Shown here: positions 1-8,245 of the stretch, in pieces
Numbering within the stretch: position 1 is the stretch's first letter
Layout of the letters: each line of letters starts with the position of its first letter
Assembly (NCBI GenBank): GCA_020443425.1
Contig: JAGRIE010000029.1
Location: forward strand, 1-48,299
Source: Halioglobus sp.
GTDB taxonomy: Bacteria > Pseudomonadota > Gammaproteobacteria > Pseudomonadales > Halieaceae
DNA: 48,299 nucleotides
Reading direction: 5' to 3'
Position numbers and translations under genes: made by a program
Notes under the pieces: model-generated
Seen by the model: the letters and a program-made list of their open reading frames with translations, nothing else
Database searches by the model: none
What the model was told of the DNA's origin: nothing

Positions 1-68
1 GGTGTTCTCTCCATTAAACGATCTTCGCAAAATCAGTTTAATGAATGCCGGTGTCCCCCGTTAATGAT

Positions 69-88
69 GAAGAGCCGTGATGCTCTTC
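69..88. other. Small inverted repeat upstream of the mrr-like gene
   Basis: GAAGAGC and GCTCTTC form a perfect 7-bp stem around a 6-base loop. There is no T-run, so it is not a convincing terminator. It could be the tail of a gene outside the window or a boundary of the accessory island. Nothing else is recognisable in bases 1-184. Confidence 0.3.
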
Positions 89-184
89 GTGAGCAGCGAG
101 TCCCATTTTCTAGCGCCCTGTCGCCTCCCCACTGAATATCCGTTATTCTCACGCGGGACAAAATGTTGGACAAAGGGGCAATGG

Positions 185-1093
185 ATGGCAATTCCAGATT
201 ATCAAACCTTAATGCTACCGCTTCTCAAGCTGTCGGCCGATGGTCTGGAGCATAAGAAACGAGACGCGGTTGAGGTACTTTCAAACCAGTTCGAGTTAAC
301 CGAGGACGAGCGATCGGAATTGCTGCCTAGCGGCGGAAGCCCCGTAATGAACAACCGAGTTGGATGGGCGAGTACTTATCTAAAGAAGGCCGGACTGATC
401 GAGAGCGTAAAACATGGATACTTCCAAATAACACCAGATGGTCAAGACTTATTAGCGACAAACCCTACCTCGATTAGTAACGAAACCCTCCAGAGCTATA
501 AATCTTTTCAAGATTTCAAAAACACCAAGAAGTTCATACCTGAGGAGCACTCCCCTCCACTCGAGCTCGACTCACACTACACCCCAGAGGACGCGTTAAG
601 CGCCGCGTACAAGCAATTACGGGGAAGTATCGAGGACGAGGTTCTGTCGATCGTCAAATCGAACTCTTCGGCGTTCTTTGAACGCATTGTAGTCGACCTT
701 CTGGTAAAGATGGGCTACGGCGGCAATCGCCAGGACGCAGCGCGCGCGGTCGGGAAGTCAGGCGACGAGGGTATCGACGGGATCATAAACGAGGACAAGC
801 TCGGTCTCGACGTGATCTATATTCAGGCCAAGCGATGGGAAAACACCGTCGGCCGTCCCGAAATTCAAAAGTTTGCCGGAGCGTTACAGGGTAAGCGCGC
901 GAAGAAGGGAATATTTATCACGACTTCGAATTATTCGAAGGAGGCACTCAGCTATGCGTCCAGTATTGACTCGCGAATAATTCTGATCGATGGCGCTCGG
1001 CTTTCGGCTCTGTTGGTGGACTATAACGTCGGCGTGACTGTTTCTGGTTGTTACGAAATCAAGCAAATCGACTCGGATTATTTCGACGAGTAG
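185..1093 (+). CDS. Mrr-family restriction endonuclease (type IV-like)
   Basis: Two-domain protein of 302 residues. Residues 1-95 form a winged-helix Mrr N-terminal domain (SDGLEHKKRDAVEVL, then LKKAGLIESVKHGYFQIT), which in this family recognises DNA. Residues 160-300 form the PD-(D/E)XK nuclease domain, with GDEGIDGII (Asp198) and the QAK motif (Gln214, Lys216) typical of Mrr, where Gln replaces the usual Glu. The family cleaves methylated foreign DNA. The frame is open from 77, but I chose ATG 185: AAAGGGG lies just upstream and the Mrr domain begins exactly there, while the preceding 36 codons look non-coding. No methyltransferase is adjacent, which fits a type IV enzyme. A KAP NTPase lies 1.1 kb downstream, suggesting a defence island. 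Confidence 0.88.
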   Translation: MAIPDYQTLMLPLLKLSADGLEHKKRDAVEVLSNQFELTEDERSELLPSGGSPVMNNRVGWASTYLKKAGLIESVKHGYFQITPDGQDLLATNPTSISNETLQSYKSFQDFKNTKKFIPEEHSPPLELDSHYTPEDALSAAYKQLRGSIEDEVLSIVKSNSSAFFERIVVDLLVKMGYGGNRQDAARAVGKSGDEGIDGIINEDKLGLDVIYIQAKRWENTVGRPEIQKFAGALQGKRAKKGIFITTSNYSKEALSYASSIDSRIILIDGARLSALLVDYNVGVTVSGCYEIKQIDSDYFDE

Positions 1094-1103
1094 CCCCAAT
1101 TTT

Positions 1104-1541
1104 ATGAAATTAGCCCTACAAATCGCCCTCGGAATAATCTTAGCCACCGCAATCCTTTCGTTCGGCGGCCTGGCAACAACTGCGGGCGTAGCATGGTGGG
1201 CAAACAAGCAGATCGAACGGACGCTAACCGAGCAGCGAGAGCAACAGGCGGAACGCGATCGAGCGGCGATCGAGGCTCGACGCGCAGAGGTCGAGAGAGA
1301 GCGACTCGCGGCGATACAGGCGCAGCAGGCGCGCAAGGCGTCGGAGGCGCGAAGGCTAGAACAAAACAGCATTGCTAACGCTTTCGAAGATCAGTACCGG
1401 CCTCCGCCAGGTTGCACTAATCCGCAATCGGATACTCGCTGGGTGGAATGCGTCGATATACGCGCGAGAGCTAAGGCGGAGTTTATGGGAAAGCAGCGGC
1501 TTTTCAAGGAGTCGCGCGAGGAAATTCGAATAGCGGATTAG
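1104..1541 (+). CDS. Small membrane-anchored coiled-coil protein
   Basis: A 145-residue protein of unknown function starting 10 bases after the mrr-like stop, so probably co-transcribed with it. Residues 3-33 form one hydrophobic segment (ALQIALGIILATAILSFGGL) that would act as a signal anchor. Residues 36-95 are strongly charged, rich in Glu, Arg, Ala and Gln, and should form a long helix or coiled coil. The C-terminal third has two cysteines in a PPPGC/VEC arrangement that could pair in the periplasm. Anchor plus coiled coil recalls phage spanin-like or envelope-spanning proteins, but I do not recognise the family. No clear ribosome-binding site is visible, so translational coupling to the upstream gene is possible. 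Confidence 0.6.
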   Translation: MKLALQIALGIILATAILSFGGLATTAGVAWWANKQIERTLTEQREQQAERDRAAIEARRAEVERERLAAIQAQQARKASEARRLEQNSIANAFEDQYRPPPGCTNPQSDTRWVECVDIRARAKAEFMGKQRLFKESREEIRIAD

Positions 1542-1593
1542 CCCCCGGCCCGCACCCGAACCCCGAGCGTTTTCGCCGCCTCGCCAAGCGCCA

Positions 1594-1911
1594 CTACGCG
1601 CCGCTCGGGTCGAGCCTCGCGCGCTTGGCCAGCGCCGCGAACGACTTAAGTACGCTGCTACCGATTTCCCCATTTACCGCACATGCCGATGCAAAGCCGA
1701 GCGCGAGTTCCTGTAGCCCCGTACCGTCGCCCTGGCGCCTCTCAGCGATCTTTTGTCCGACCCTGGCGTATATACAGACGCCGGAATCGTAAAGCCGCTA
1801 ACGGCCGTTTGTGCGAACGCTGGGCAGACCCCAGGCTCGAAAAGCGTTCACGCTCACACCGAAGTGCTCGGCCATTTCGCGCTGCTTGAGAAGTTGTGCG
1901 CCTGTTTCCAT
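1594..1911 (-). pseudogene. Terminase-small-subunit-like HTH gene with an in-frame TAG
   Basis: Read on the minus strand from ATG 1911, with GAGGT five bases upstream, this frame gives 105 residues interrupted by one TAG at codon 38 (1798-1800). Residues 10-30 (QREMAEHFGVSVNAFRAWGL) are a helix-turn-helix of the kind found in phage small terminase (Nu1-type) proteins. The sequence after the stop continues sensibly (RLYDSGVCIYARVGQKIAERRQGDG) and ends at a proper TAG in the same frame. A single nonsense mutation in a recent prophage relic is the simplest reading. Readthrough or a 37-residue truncated HTH peptide cannot be excluded. It runs opposite to the flanking defence genes. Confidence 0.55.
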
Positions 1912-2192
1912 TAACGACCTCGATAATAAATCAACAACTGCTAGTCAGAAATTCTTCATAAATAGTTTTTCCCCGAGCCTCTGCGCCCCCGTATGCCTCA
2001 AGCGTTTGGGAGTTCTTTCGATTTGACCGATGCGAATGTTAGTACCCACTTACACTTATACATTCAAATAACTGTAGCAGTAGAAAAGTCTATACAAGCG
2101 ATCGAGAATTCCACAGAATCATTTGCTGGAAAAAATCGGGTAGTTCTTATTCAACGAATCTACCCTACAACCGATGGGGAAAATATCCAAGG

Positions 2193-4583
2193 ATGGGAAT
2201 AAGGCAGTGCATTAGCGAGTTTTTAATATCTCACCCCCGGAAATCAAAGCTCATATATGCAGCCGCGCTCACGGCTTTTGTATATGCGGCCACAAGCTTT
2301 TTTAGCGGCGATTCGTTCATTACCAAACTTCCAACGCTACTCCTTTCTATGGCAATAGAATGGCCTTGGCTAATCCTCTATTTCGTAATTCTCTGTATCA
2401 TATCGTCATACTATCCAGTATTTAGGCGGCCATTTTTTTCTAGGCTTCAGAACGAGAATAGTGACAATACTGCCCACCATATTCTTATAGAATCCGACAC
2501 TCTCTCCCTAGCCGATGACCTTCTCAAGAGAAAAGAAATTGCTGAAGGCTTAGCTAGTGTGCTTACTAAACACGTTGCCCGAGAAAGCCTTGTAATCGGT
2601 ATCTCAGGTGAATGGGGAACAGGTAAAAGCACACTAATTAATTACGTTAAAGAGACTATACGAAATACTGAACCAACATCAGTCATTATCGAATTCAATC
2701 CATGGACAGCTCCGAACTCAATCTCCCTAAGCACAGAGTTAATAAACAAAATCGCACTAGAACTTGCTGAAAAGGAAGTGTTTATCGATTATCAGGCTCT
2801 TGCCAAGTCACTAATCGAATTCTCCAATCTGGTACTTAACATTGCTGGAAAGTCTAGCCTCACTAAAGAGAGCTGGTTCTCCAGTAGGATGTCTGACCCA
2901 TCTGAGTTAGTCCAAACTAGCAGCATCCACATAAAGCAAAAAATTGAATCCCAAATTTGCCACGTGGGTGCCCCGATCGTTGTGGTAATCGATGATATTG
3001 ATCGCCTTTCACCAGAAGACACTAGAACGATGTTCCAAATCATCAAAGGAGTATGCAATTTTCGAGGTATAAACTATATGGTTGCATATGACAGAGAGCA
3101 AGCATCCAAGTCGCTTTCCTACAACGGTGTATATGATGGGAGTCGGTATATAGAGAAGATAATTCAGATAGAGATACCCCTACCTACCCCTCTGCCTTCA
3201 GAGCGCTCAGCCCTTCTAGCAAGCTTTCTCAAGGAGTTTGTATCATACAATCCAGTTGATAGCGCAGCCCTTAGTAAAGGTGATAAGGAACGATCACAAG
3301 AAGCCCTAAATATCATTGCAAGCAGAATGAGCAATGTTCGGGACATTAAGCGCTTGGTAAATCGATTAGTTTTTAAGCTGGGTGCTATAAATAAAGGTAT
3401 AGACTTCTATGACGTCCTACTCTTTAGCTATTTGCAGCAAAAGTTTCCAGAGGTTTGCTCATATGTCGAGGCAAATGTACTTACATTCATTGCATTAATC
3501 GATCCGGATTTCGATTATTACCCTGGAATTGAGCACTACGTTGATCTATCTGATTACAAATCCAATTCAAAAGAAGATCGATCCGTCTCTCATTCTCGGG
3601 AAACTGAAGACAGGAAAATGGAGAAAATGCTTAGGAGAGTTTCTCTCGACGAACCAGATATTCAGCATGTCGAGGATGTGTTAACAACCCTATTTCCAGC
3701 CTTCGCTGGTGTTGACGGTGATCAAACAATCGCAGAGTACAGACTCGGCACGATGAGAAATTTCGCTGCCTTTTCATATGACAGCGATTTAATTGCCCTC
3801 ACCAAGGAAGATGTCAAAAGCTTCCTGGTATCAAGACAACTATCAACAGATATGATTGAAAAGGCGGCAAATGATGAACAACTAAGCAACCTCTACTACC
3901 TTGCCATCAGGGAGCTGCAAGTCAGTAAAGACGCATGCTCCAGCCCCTTGGAAGTTATCCAAAGCATAAATGACTCCAAGCGATCACTCGAGATTGCAGA
4001 TTCAACCAATATCCCGGTTCTTCTGACCACTTTTATTGATACATGTAAATACGAAGACACCCAAGAGAAGCTTCTTGAATTTATTGTCTATAATTCGAAA
4101 ATGCTTACCTGGTCAGAACGAGTGCTACTGCACTATTTAAAGGAAGCAAACCTTTGGGACTCGGGTCATGCCAACTGGCAGGCAACCACTCAGAAAAGGC
4201 AACCATTTACGCGCGACTTTCTTATTAGATGCAAGAATATTTGGTTGGAGCAGGTCAAATCTCGAAAGACTGACTTGCTAGACGAACCTGAGTTCATATC
4301 CGTGATGTTTAGATGGGGACAACTAGAAGAACCTCCATATAGCACTGCTCGGGCTGAAATCGATCAATTGCTCAGTAATGAGGCAGCTTTTAGAAGATTC
4401 TCTGGTCGGCTGAACGAGCGTGCGAGAGGCTATTCCCTAGAGGGAATGGAGGAGTTGTTCTCGTATAACACTTTTGAGAAGTTCGAAGACTCAGTCGGGA
4501 ACGAACCCAATTCAGTGATTGTTAAATTGATTGAAAGGTTGAAGAAACAATCTGGACATGAGACAAGTGTAATGACCCAGTGA
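2193..4583 (+). CDS. KAP-family P-loop NTPase with N-terminal membrane segments
   Basis: A 796-residue protein. Two predicted membrane helices (about 19-37 and 55-74) precede a KAP-type STAND-related NTPase domain. The Walker A is GEWGTGKST (139-147) and the Walker B is VVVIDDIDRLS (around 265-275), followed by YMVAYDREQ, characteristic of the KAP group. The C-terminal 450 residues are helical and unrecognised. KAP NTPases are membrane-associated; phage T7 exclusion protein PifA belongs to this group, so a defence role is an inference. The gene is clearly richer in A/T than its neighbours, and codon usage also differs, a sign of recent transfer. The chosen ATG has GGGGA about 12 bases upstream. 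The 280 bases before it are AT-rich and hold no recognisable gene. Confidence 0.85.
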   Translation: MGIRQCISEFLISHPRKSKLIYAAALTAFVYAATSFFSGDSFITKLPTLLLSMAIEWPWLILYFVILCIISSYYPVFRRPFFSRLQNENSDNTAHHILIESDTLSLADDLLKRKEIAEGLASVLTKHVARESLVIGISGEWGTGKSTLINYVKETIRNTEPTSVIIEFNPWTAPNSISLSTELINKIALELAEKEVFIDYQALAKSLIEFSNLVLNIAGKSSLTKESWFSSRMSDPSELVQTSSIHIKQKIESQICHVGAPIVVVIDDIDRLSPEDTRTMFQIIKGVCNFRGINYMVAYDREQASKSLSYNGVYDGSRYIEKIIQIEIPLPTPLPSERSALLASFLKEFVSYNPVDSAALSKGDKERSQEALNIIASRMSNVRDIKRLVNRLVFKLGAINKGIDFYDVLLFSYLQQKFPEVCSYVEANVLTFIALIDPDFDYYPGIEHYVDLSDYKSNSKEDRSVSHSRETEDRKMEKMLRRVSLDEPDIQHVEDVLTTLFPAFAGVDGDQTIAEYRLGTMRNFAAFSYDSDLIALTKEDVKSFLVSRQLSTDMIEKAANDEQLSNLYYLAIRELQVSKDACSSPLEVIQSINDSKRSLEIADSTNIPVLLTTFIDTCKYEDTQEKLLEFIVYNSKMLTWSERVLLHYLKEANLWDSGHANWQATTQKRQPFTRDFLIRCKNIWLEQVKSRKTDLLDEPEFISVMFRWGQLEEPPYSTARAEIDQLLSNEAAFRRFSGRLNERARGYSLEGMEELFSYNTFEKFEDSVGNEPNSVIVKLIERLKKQSGHETSVMTQ

Positions 4584-4808
4584 ATAACTGCACAGGCAAA
4601 CGCAGGTTGCAGTCCATCAACACCCGGAAGACAAGGGAGGACAAGGAAGGCGTTATCGCCCATCTTGCCGGTAGCAATAATCGCGTGCTGCAAACGCTCT
4701 ACGCAACCACTGCCGAGCGTCCGGATTGGCGCAACACCCCGCTCATCCATTCGGGTGTAACCAAGTCTGGTCGCGCGACATTATCAACCACCGGAAGTAC
4801 CCCGCCTG
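4584..4808. other. Gene-free junction, possible transposase scrap
   Basis: This 225-base stretch separates the AT-rich KAP gene from the GC-rich catabolic cluster. Near 4757-4807 one frame reads NQVWSRDIINHRKYPAC then stop. That resembles the start of the integrase core of IS3-type transposases (usual form NQVWSWDIT), but the match is only about eight residues. No other coding signal or inverted repeat is visible. It may mark the right edge of the acquired island. Confidence 0.25.
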
Positions 4809-5855
4809 TTAACCCCTGATCGTACGATACGCGTCAATTACCGGGCAGAACTCATCGGGTGTCGATCCGTGAATACAGACTTCATCCGCACCACCCTCCA
4901 GTTCCTGGGCAATACGCGCAGCACAGTCTTCAGCGCTGCCGACAGCCGCCGCAGACAGCCATTCCTCGGGGATCAGTTTTTCAATTTCTTCCAGCTGTTC
5001 GAGCGTGGCGACACTGTCGATACCCCCCATCATCGAGGTGACGACGGGCTGCGCACGGAAGTTATCCAATACTTTGGGATCCCACTCATTGAGTGCTACC
5101 AGCATTTCCGCATAGCCCGGCGCCTGCATATAGGTCGCCATCCGCCCTACCAGCTTTCTCAGGTAGTCTTCGCGGTCCGGTTGCAAGACCGTCGCCATCA
5201 CACTGCAGATACGGATATCGCCCGCCGCGCGACCGGCCCTGTGAGCCCCTTCTTCCACCGCCGCGCGGGCCCGTTGCAGGCCACGCGGTGTGATAAAGGT
5301 ATGCAGGTGTACGCCATCAAAGTGCTCGCCGGCAAACGCCAGGCTGCGGCTGCCAAATCCGACAAAGTAGACGGGGATATCGGCATCCAGCCAGTCGCCA
5401 CTGCTGAGATAGGGCAGATTCCCCATGGGACCGTCGTAACCCATGACCTTCTCCCCGCGCCATAACGTGCGCAGGATATCCAGGCCGTCAGCCATTTGCT
5501 TGTTCCCCACCGGTGCAAGCCCCATCAATTGGTTACGGATGGCAACCCCGCGGGCAAGGCCCAGGGTGAAGCGTCCCCCGGACAGGTAATGCAGGGAACT
5601 GCACATGGTAGCCAGGACATGGGGGTGGCGGGTATGGATATTGGTCGCCGCAGTGGCCACTTCAATACTGTCCGTGACGGCCAGGGCCGCAGAGCAGATT
5701 ACACCCGCGTCTTTGACATCAAAGCGCTCCGAAAGCCAGACCTTGCCCAGACCCAGTTCCTCGGCGCGCCGCGCTTCGTGTTTTGCATCAGCGGGTGTTT
5801 GTGTATGGCCCGGCAACAGATAGCAACCAAGCTCGGGGAATTCCTGTGTCGCCAT
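4809..5855 (-). CDS. LLM-class flavin/F420-dependent oxidoreductase
   Basis: A 348-residue luciferase-like TIM-barrel protein resembling the TIGR03857 group of probable F420-dependent oxidoreductases. Typical features are the N-terminal LLPGHTQTPADAKHEARRAE, AATNIHTRHPHVLA, and LSGGRFTLGLARG in the first half of the barrel. Such enzymes transfer hydride between a deazaflavin or FMN and an alcohol, ketone or alkene-type substrate. It is the last gene of a minus-strand run of beta-hydroxyacid dehydrogenase, aldehyde dehydrogenase and SDR, so it probably works in the same oxidation pathway. A hairpin occupies part of the 47-base gap to the upstream SDR. Cofactor identity (F420 or FMN) cannot be decided from sequence alone. 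Confidence 0.85.
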   Translation of the reverse strand: MATQEFPELGCYLLPGHTQTPADAKHEARRAEELGLGKVWLSERFDVKDAGVICSAALAVTDSIEVATAATNIHTRHPHVLATMCSSLHYLSGGRFTLGLARGVAIRNQLMGLAPVGNKQMADGLDILRTLWRGEKVMGYDGPMGNLPYLSSGDWLDADIPVYFVGFGSRSLAFAGEHFDGVHLHTFITPRGLQRARAAVEEGAHRAGRAAGDIRICSVMATVLQPDREDYLRKLVGRMATYMQAPGYAEMLVALNEWDPKVLDNFRAQPVVTSMMGGIDSVATLEQLEEIEKLIPEEWLSAAAVGSAEDCAARIAQELEGGADEVCIHGSTPDEFCPVIDAYRTIRG

Positions 5856-5876
5856 TTTCAGATTCCGATAATGTAT

Positions 5877-5895
5877 CTACCGCAGACGGCGGTAG
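5877..5895 (-). other. Intercistronic stem-loop
   Basis: CTACCGC and GCGGTAG make a perfect 7-bp stem with a 5-base loop in the gap between the SDR stop (5903) and the LLM-oxidoreductase start (5855). No T-run follows. It may act in mRNA processing or differential stability within the operon rather than as a terminator. Confidence 0.4.
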
Positions 5896-5902
5896 GTTGA
5901 GG

Positions 5903-6727
5903 TTAGAGAGAGATGTTCAGCAAATTATCACGCTGACCCGCTGTGATTTCTGCGGTATACCCCCAGTCCACTGGTATCAGGCAGCCACTGACAAAGCGGA
6001 ACAGGTTGCTGTTGATAGCCACCAGTGCATCACCCATATCGCTGCCCGTAGCATACAGGCCGTTGGGCGGGGTAAAAAAATCAGTGATATCCCTACCCAG
6101 CCCGATTTCAGCCATCTGCTCCGTGAAAGCCGACTCAGTCGGCGAGGGGCAGATGGTGTTGATGCGAATGTGTCTCCTGGCCAATTCTGCGGCGTTGTTA
6201 AACATGTACACAATCATGCTCTGCTTGGAAAAGGCGTAGGCATCTGCGCTGATTGCACTACCCTCCTCCGTCTGCAACCATGCAGCGGCTGATTCAAAGG
6301 AGTCATTGGCCAGGAATGTGTCGACGTTGCCCCTGTTTGAGCGCCAGGCCATTCCTGCGGTGGAGGAGACGGATGCAATGCTGCTGTTTTTCTTCATCCG
6401 GGGCAGCAGTTGCCGCGTGAGCTCTCGCATACCCACAAAGTTGATCATCATCGTATTGTAGGTGGGTGCTGGTGGACACGGCACGCCAGCGCAGTTGAAC
6501 AGGGAAAAAATCTCGCCAGGTAATTCGGCAACCGCCGCGGTGATCGACTCCTTGTCCATGATGTTAACTTTAATGGATTTCGAGACCGGTGCATCTACGT
6601 CATTGATGTCCAGCGCGTATACATTGGCCCCGACTTCCAGCAGGCGTTGCACACAGCCGGCACCCATGCCGGAAGCAGCACCGGTGACTACAACATTCTC
6701 GTTCTGGTAGCCCAGAATATTATTCAT
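5903..6727 (-). CDS. SDR-family NAD(P)-dependent oxidoreductase (3-alpha-hydroxysteroid-dehydrogenase-like)
   Basis: A classical Rossmann-fold SDR of about 274 residues. It has a VVVTGAASGMGAG nucleotide-binding loop, NCAG in the fourth strand, a catalytic Ser in SVSSTAGM, and YAFSK carrying the catalytic Tyr and Lys. A 40-residue insert before the catalytic Tyr (WRSNRGNVDTFLANDSFESA region) and the short D-box recall bacterial 3-alpha-hydroxysteroid/carbonyl reductases. The frame has two ATGs, at 6733 and 6727. AGAGG sits eight bases from the second but only two from the first, so 6727 is preferred. It lies between the aldehyde dehydrogenase (21-28 bases upstream) and the LLM oxidoreductase. 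It should interconvert a hydroxyl and keto group; the substrate is unknown. Confidence 0.88.
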   Translation of the reverse strand: MNNILGYQNENVVVTGAASGMGAGCVQRLLEVGANVYALDINDVDAPVSKSIKVNIMDKESITAAVAELPGEIFSLFNCAGVPCPPAPTYNTMMINFVGMRELTRQLLPRMKKNSSIASVSSTAGMAWRSNRGNVDTFLANDSFESAAAWLQTEEGSAISADAYAFSKQSMIVYMFNNAAELARRHIRINTICPSPTESAFTEQMAEIGLGRDITDFFTPPNGLYATGSDMGDALVAINSNLFRFVSGCLIPVDWGYTAEITAGQRDNLLNISL

Positions 6728-6754
6728 CTCCATGTCCTCTTATAAGGCTGGGTG

Positions 6755-8221
6755 TTATACCGGGTAGGCGATGGTCTTTGTTTCGAGGTATTCATCGAAC
6801 CCCTCCGGGCCCATCTCCCGACCTATACCACTTTGCTTGTAGCCACCAAAGGGGGCATCGCCGCCCAACCAGGCAGCCCCATTAATGCCTATCGTTCCGG
6901 TGCGAATACGACGCGCAACCGCCGTAGCGCGCTCTTCATCGGCGGAATACACCGCGCCGGAAAGGCCGTAAATGGAATCATTGGCGATGCGCACCGCATC
7001 GTCTTCATCCTCATAGGGAATGATCACCAGCACAGGGCCAAAAACCTCCTCCTGGGCTATGGTCATGTCGTTCGTCACATCAGAGAAGACGGTGGGCTCC
7101 ACAAACCAGCCCTTTTTCAGATGTGCGGGACGACCGCCACCCAAAATCAGTCTCGCCCCTTCCTTCTTCGCATCCTCAATCATGCCCAGTACTCTTGACT
7201 GCTGCCGCTTGCTGATCAGCGGCCCCATCAATTCGCCACTGGTGTCCGGACTGCCGTAGGTGACGCCACCGAGGTAGGCCTTGACCAGTTCCTCCGCTTC
7301 AGCCAGCCTCGATCGGGGTACCAGCAGGCGCGTGGTGATAGCGCAGCCCTGGCCCGCGTGGGCGCAGACGCTGAACACACCGAACAGCGCTGTACCCAGG
7401 TCGGCGTCCTCCAGCACGATCATTGCGGATTTTCCGCCCAGTTCCAGGAACACCCGCTTGATGGTATCGGCACTGTTCTTCACGATATGGCGACCCACGG
7501 CAGTGGAGCCTGTGAAGGACACGACATCGACACGGGGATCGGTCGTCAGGAAATTGCCAATTTCGGCTGGGTCCTGCGCGGTCAGAACGTTGAGAACACC
7601 GGCGGGGAAACCCGCCTCTTTGGCGTAGCGTCCGAGAAGTGCCGCCGTCCAGGGCGTATCGGGGGCCGATTTCAGCACCACGGTGCAGCCCGCTGCCAGC
7701 GCCGGCATGCATTTGGCGAGATTGATCTGGATAGGAAAGTTCCACGGTGAAATTGCGGCGACTACACCCGCGGCTTCTTTTTCTACCACCCGGCGACTGA
7801 CAGTGCCCATCACTTCGTTGTTACCTATGTCGCGTCGCCACTCAAAGTTTTCCAGGTAGTCGATCACCCAGCTTGCCTCTTTTACCGGGCCCACTGCCTG
7901 TGGCCCTTCGGCGAAGAACTGGGTGGCCCCCACTTCCGCCATGGCGGCCTGCTTTAATTCTGCAATATTGTCCCTCATAATCTGTACAAAGCGGCGCAGC
8001 ACCTCAATGCGGGCGCGGTGGTTGGTGGACCAGTCGCTGTTATCGAAAGCATTGCGCGCCGCAGCCAACGCATCCTCGGCATCGGCCAGGGTAGCGTCCG
8101 CCGCCTCCCCGATCTTTTCCTCTGTCAGCGGCGAAAAGTTATCATAGCGGCGTCCGCCTTCGGCGTTGCGCAGTTCACCATTGATATACAAGCGGTCTTC
8201 ACCGTAGCTGGGCTGGCTCAT
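6755..8221 (-). CDS. NAD(P)-dependent aldehyde dehydrogenase
   Basis: Full-length ALDH-superfamily protein (488 residues). Visible landmarks are SPWNFPI, the nucleotide loop FTGSTAVG, the general base in LELGGKSAMIVLEDADL (Glu near 259), and the nucleophile Cys293 in GQGCAITTRL. The late EEVFGPVLVI and the C-terminal GFDEYLETKTIA are also typical. It oxidises an aldehyde to an acid with NAD(P). It sits 24 bases downstream of the beta-hydroxyacid dehydrogenase and 21 bases before the SDR, so the three are one transcription unit. Its last 30 codons are closely matched by a gene remnant at 20576-20645, showing that a paralogue once stood beside the other MarR-controlled promoter. Confidence 0.93.
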   Translation of the reverse strand: MSQPSYGEDRLYINGELRNAEGGRRYDNFSPLTEEKIGEAADATLADAEDALAAARNAFDNSDWSTNHRARIEVLRRFVQIMRDNIAELKQAAMAEVGATQFFAEGPQAVGPVKEASWVIDYLENFEWRRDIGNNEVMGTVSRRVVEKEAAGVVAAISPWNFPIQINLAKCMPALAAGCTVVLKSAPDTPWTAALLGRYAKEAGFPAGVLNVLTAQDPAEIGNFLTTDPRVDVVSFTGSTAVGRHIVKNSADTIKRVFLELGGKSAMIVLEDADLGTALFGVFSVCAHAGQGCAITTRLLVPRSRLAEAEELVKAYLGGVTYGSPDTSGELMGPLISKRQQSRVLGMIEDAKKEGARLILGGGRPAHLKKGWFVEPTVFSDVTNDMTIAQEEVFGPVLVIIPYEDEDDAVRIANDSIYGLSGAVYSADEERATAVARRIRTGTIGINGAAWLGGDAPFGGYKQSGIGREMGPEGFDEYLETKTIAYPV

Positions 8222-8245
8222 GTTACCTGTCCTCGTAGGGGTGCT

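Noticed and set aside
1683-2202. Three short overlapping plus-strand frames
   Set aside because: Low-complexity Arg-rich or unstructured sequence; the better reading of 1594-1911 is the minus-strand HTH relic.
4430-4750. Minus-strand open frame of 106 codons over the KAP gene end
   Set aside because: Mostly antisense to KAP and unlike any protein that I recognise.
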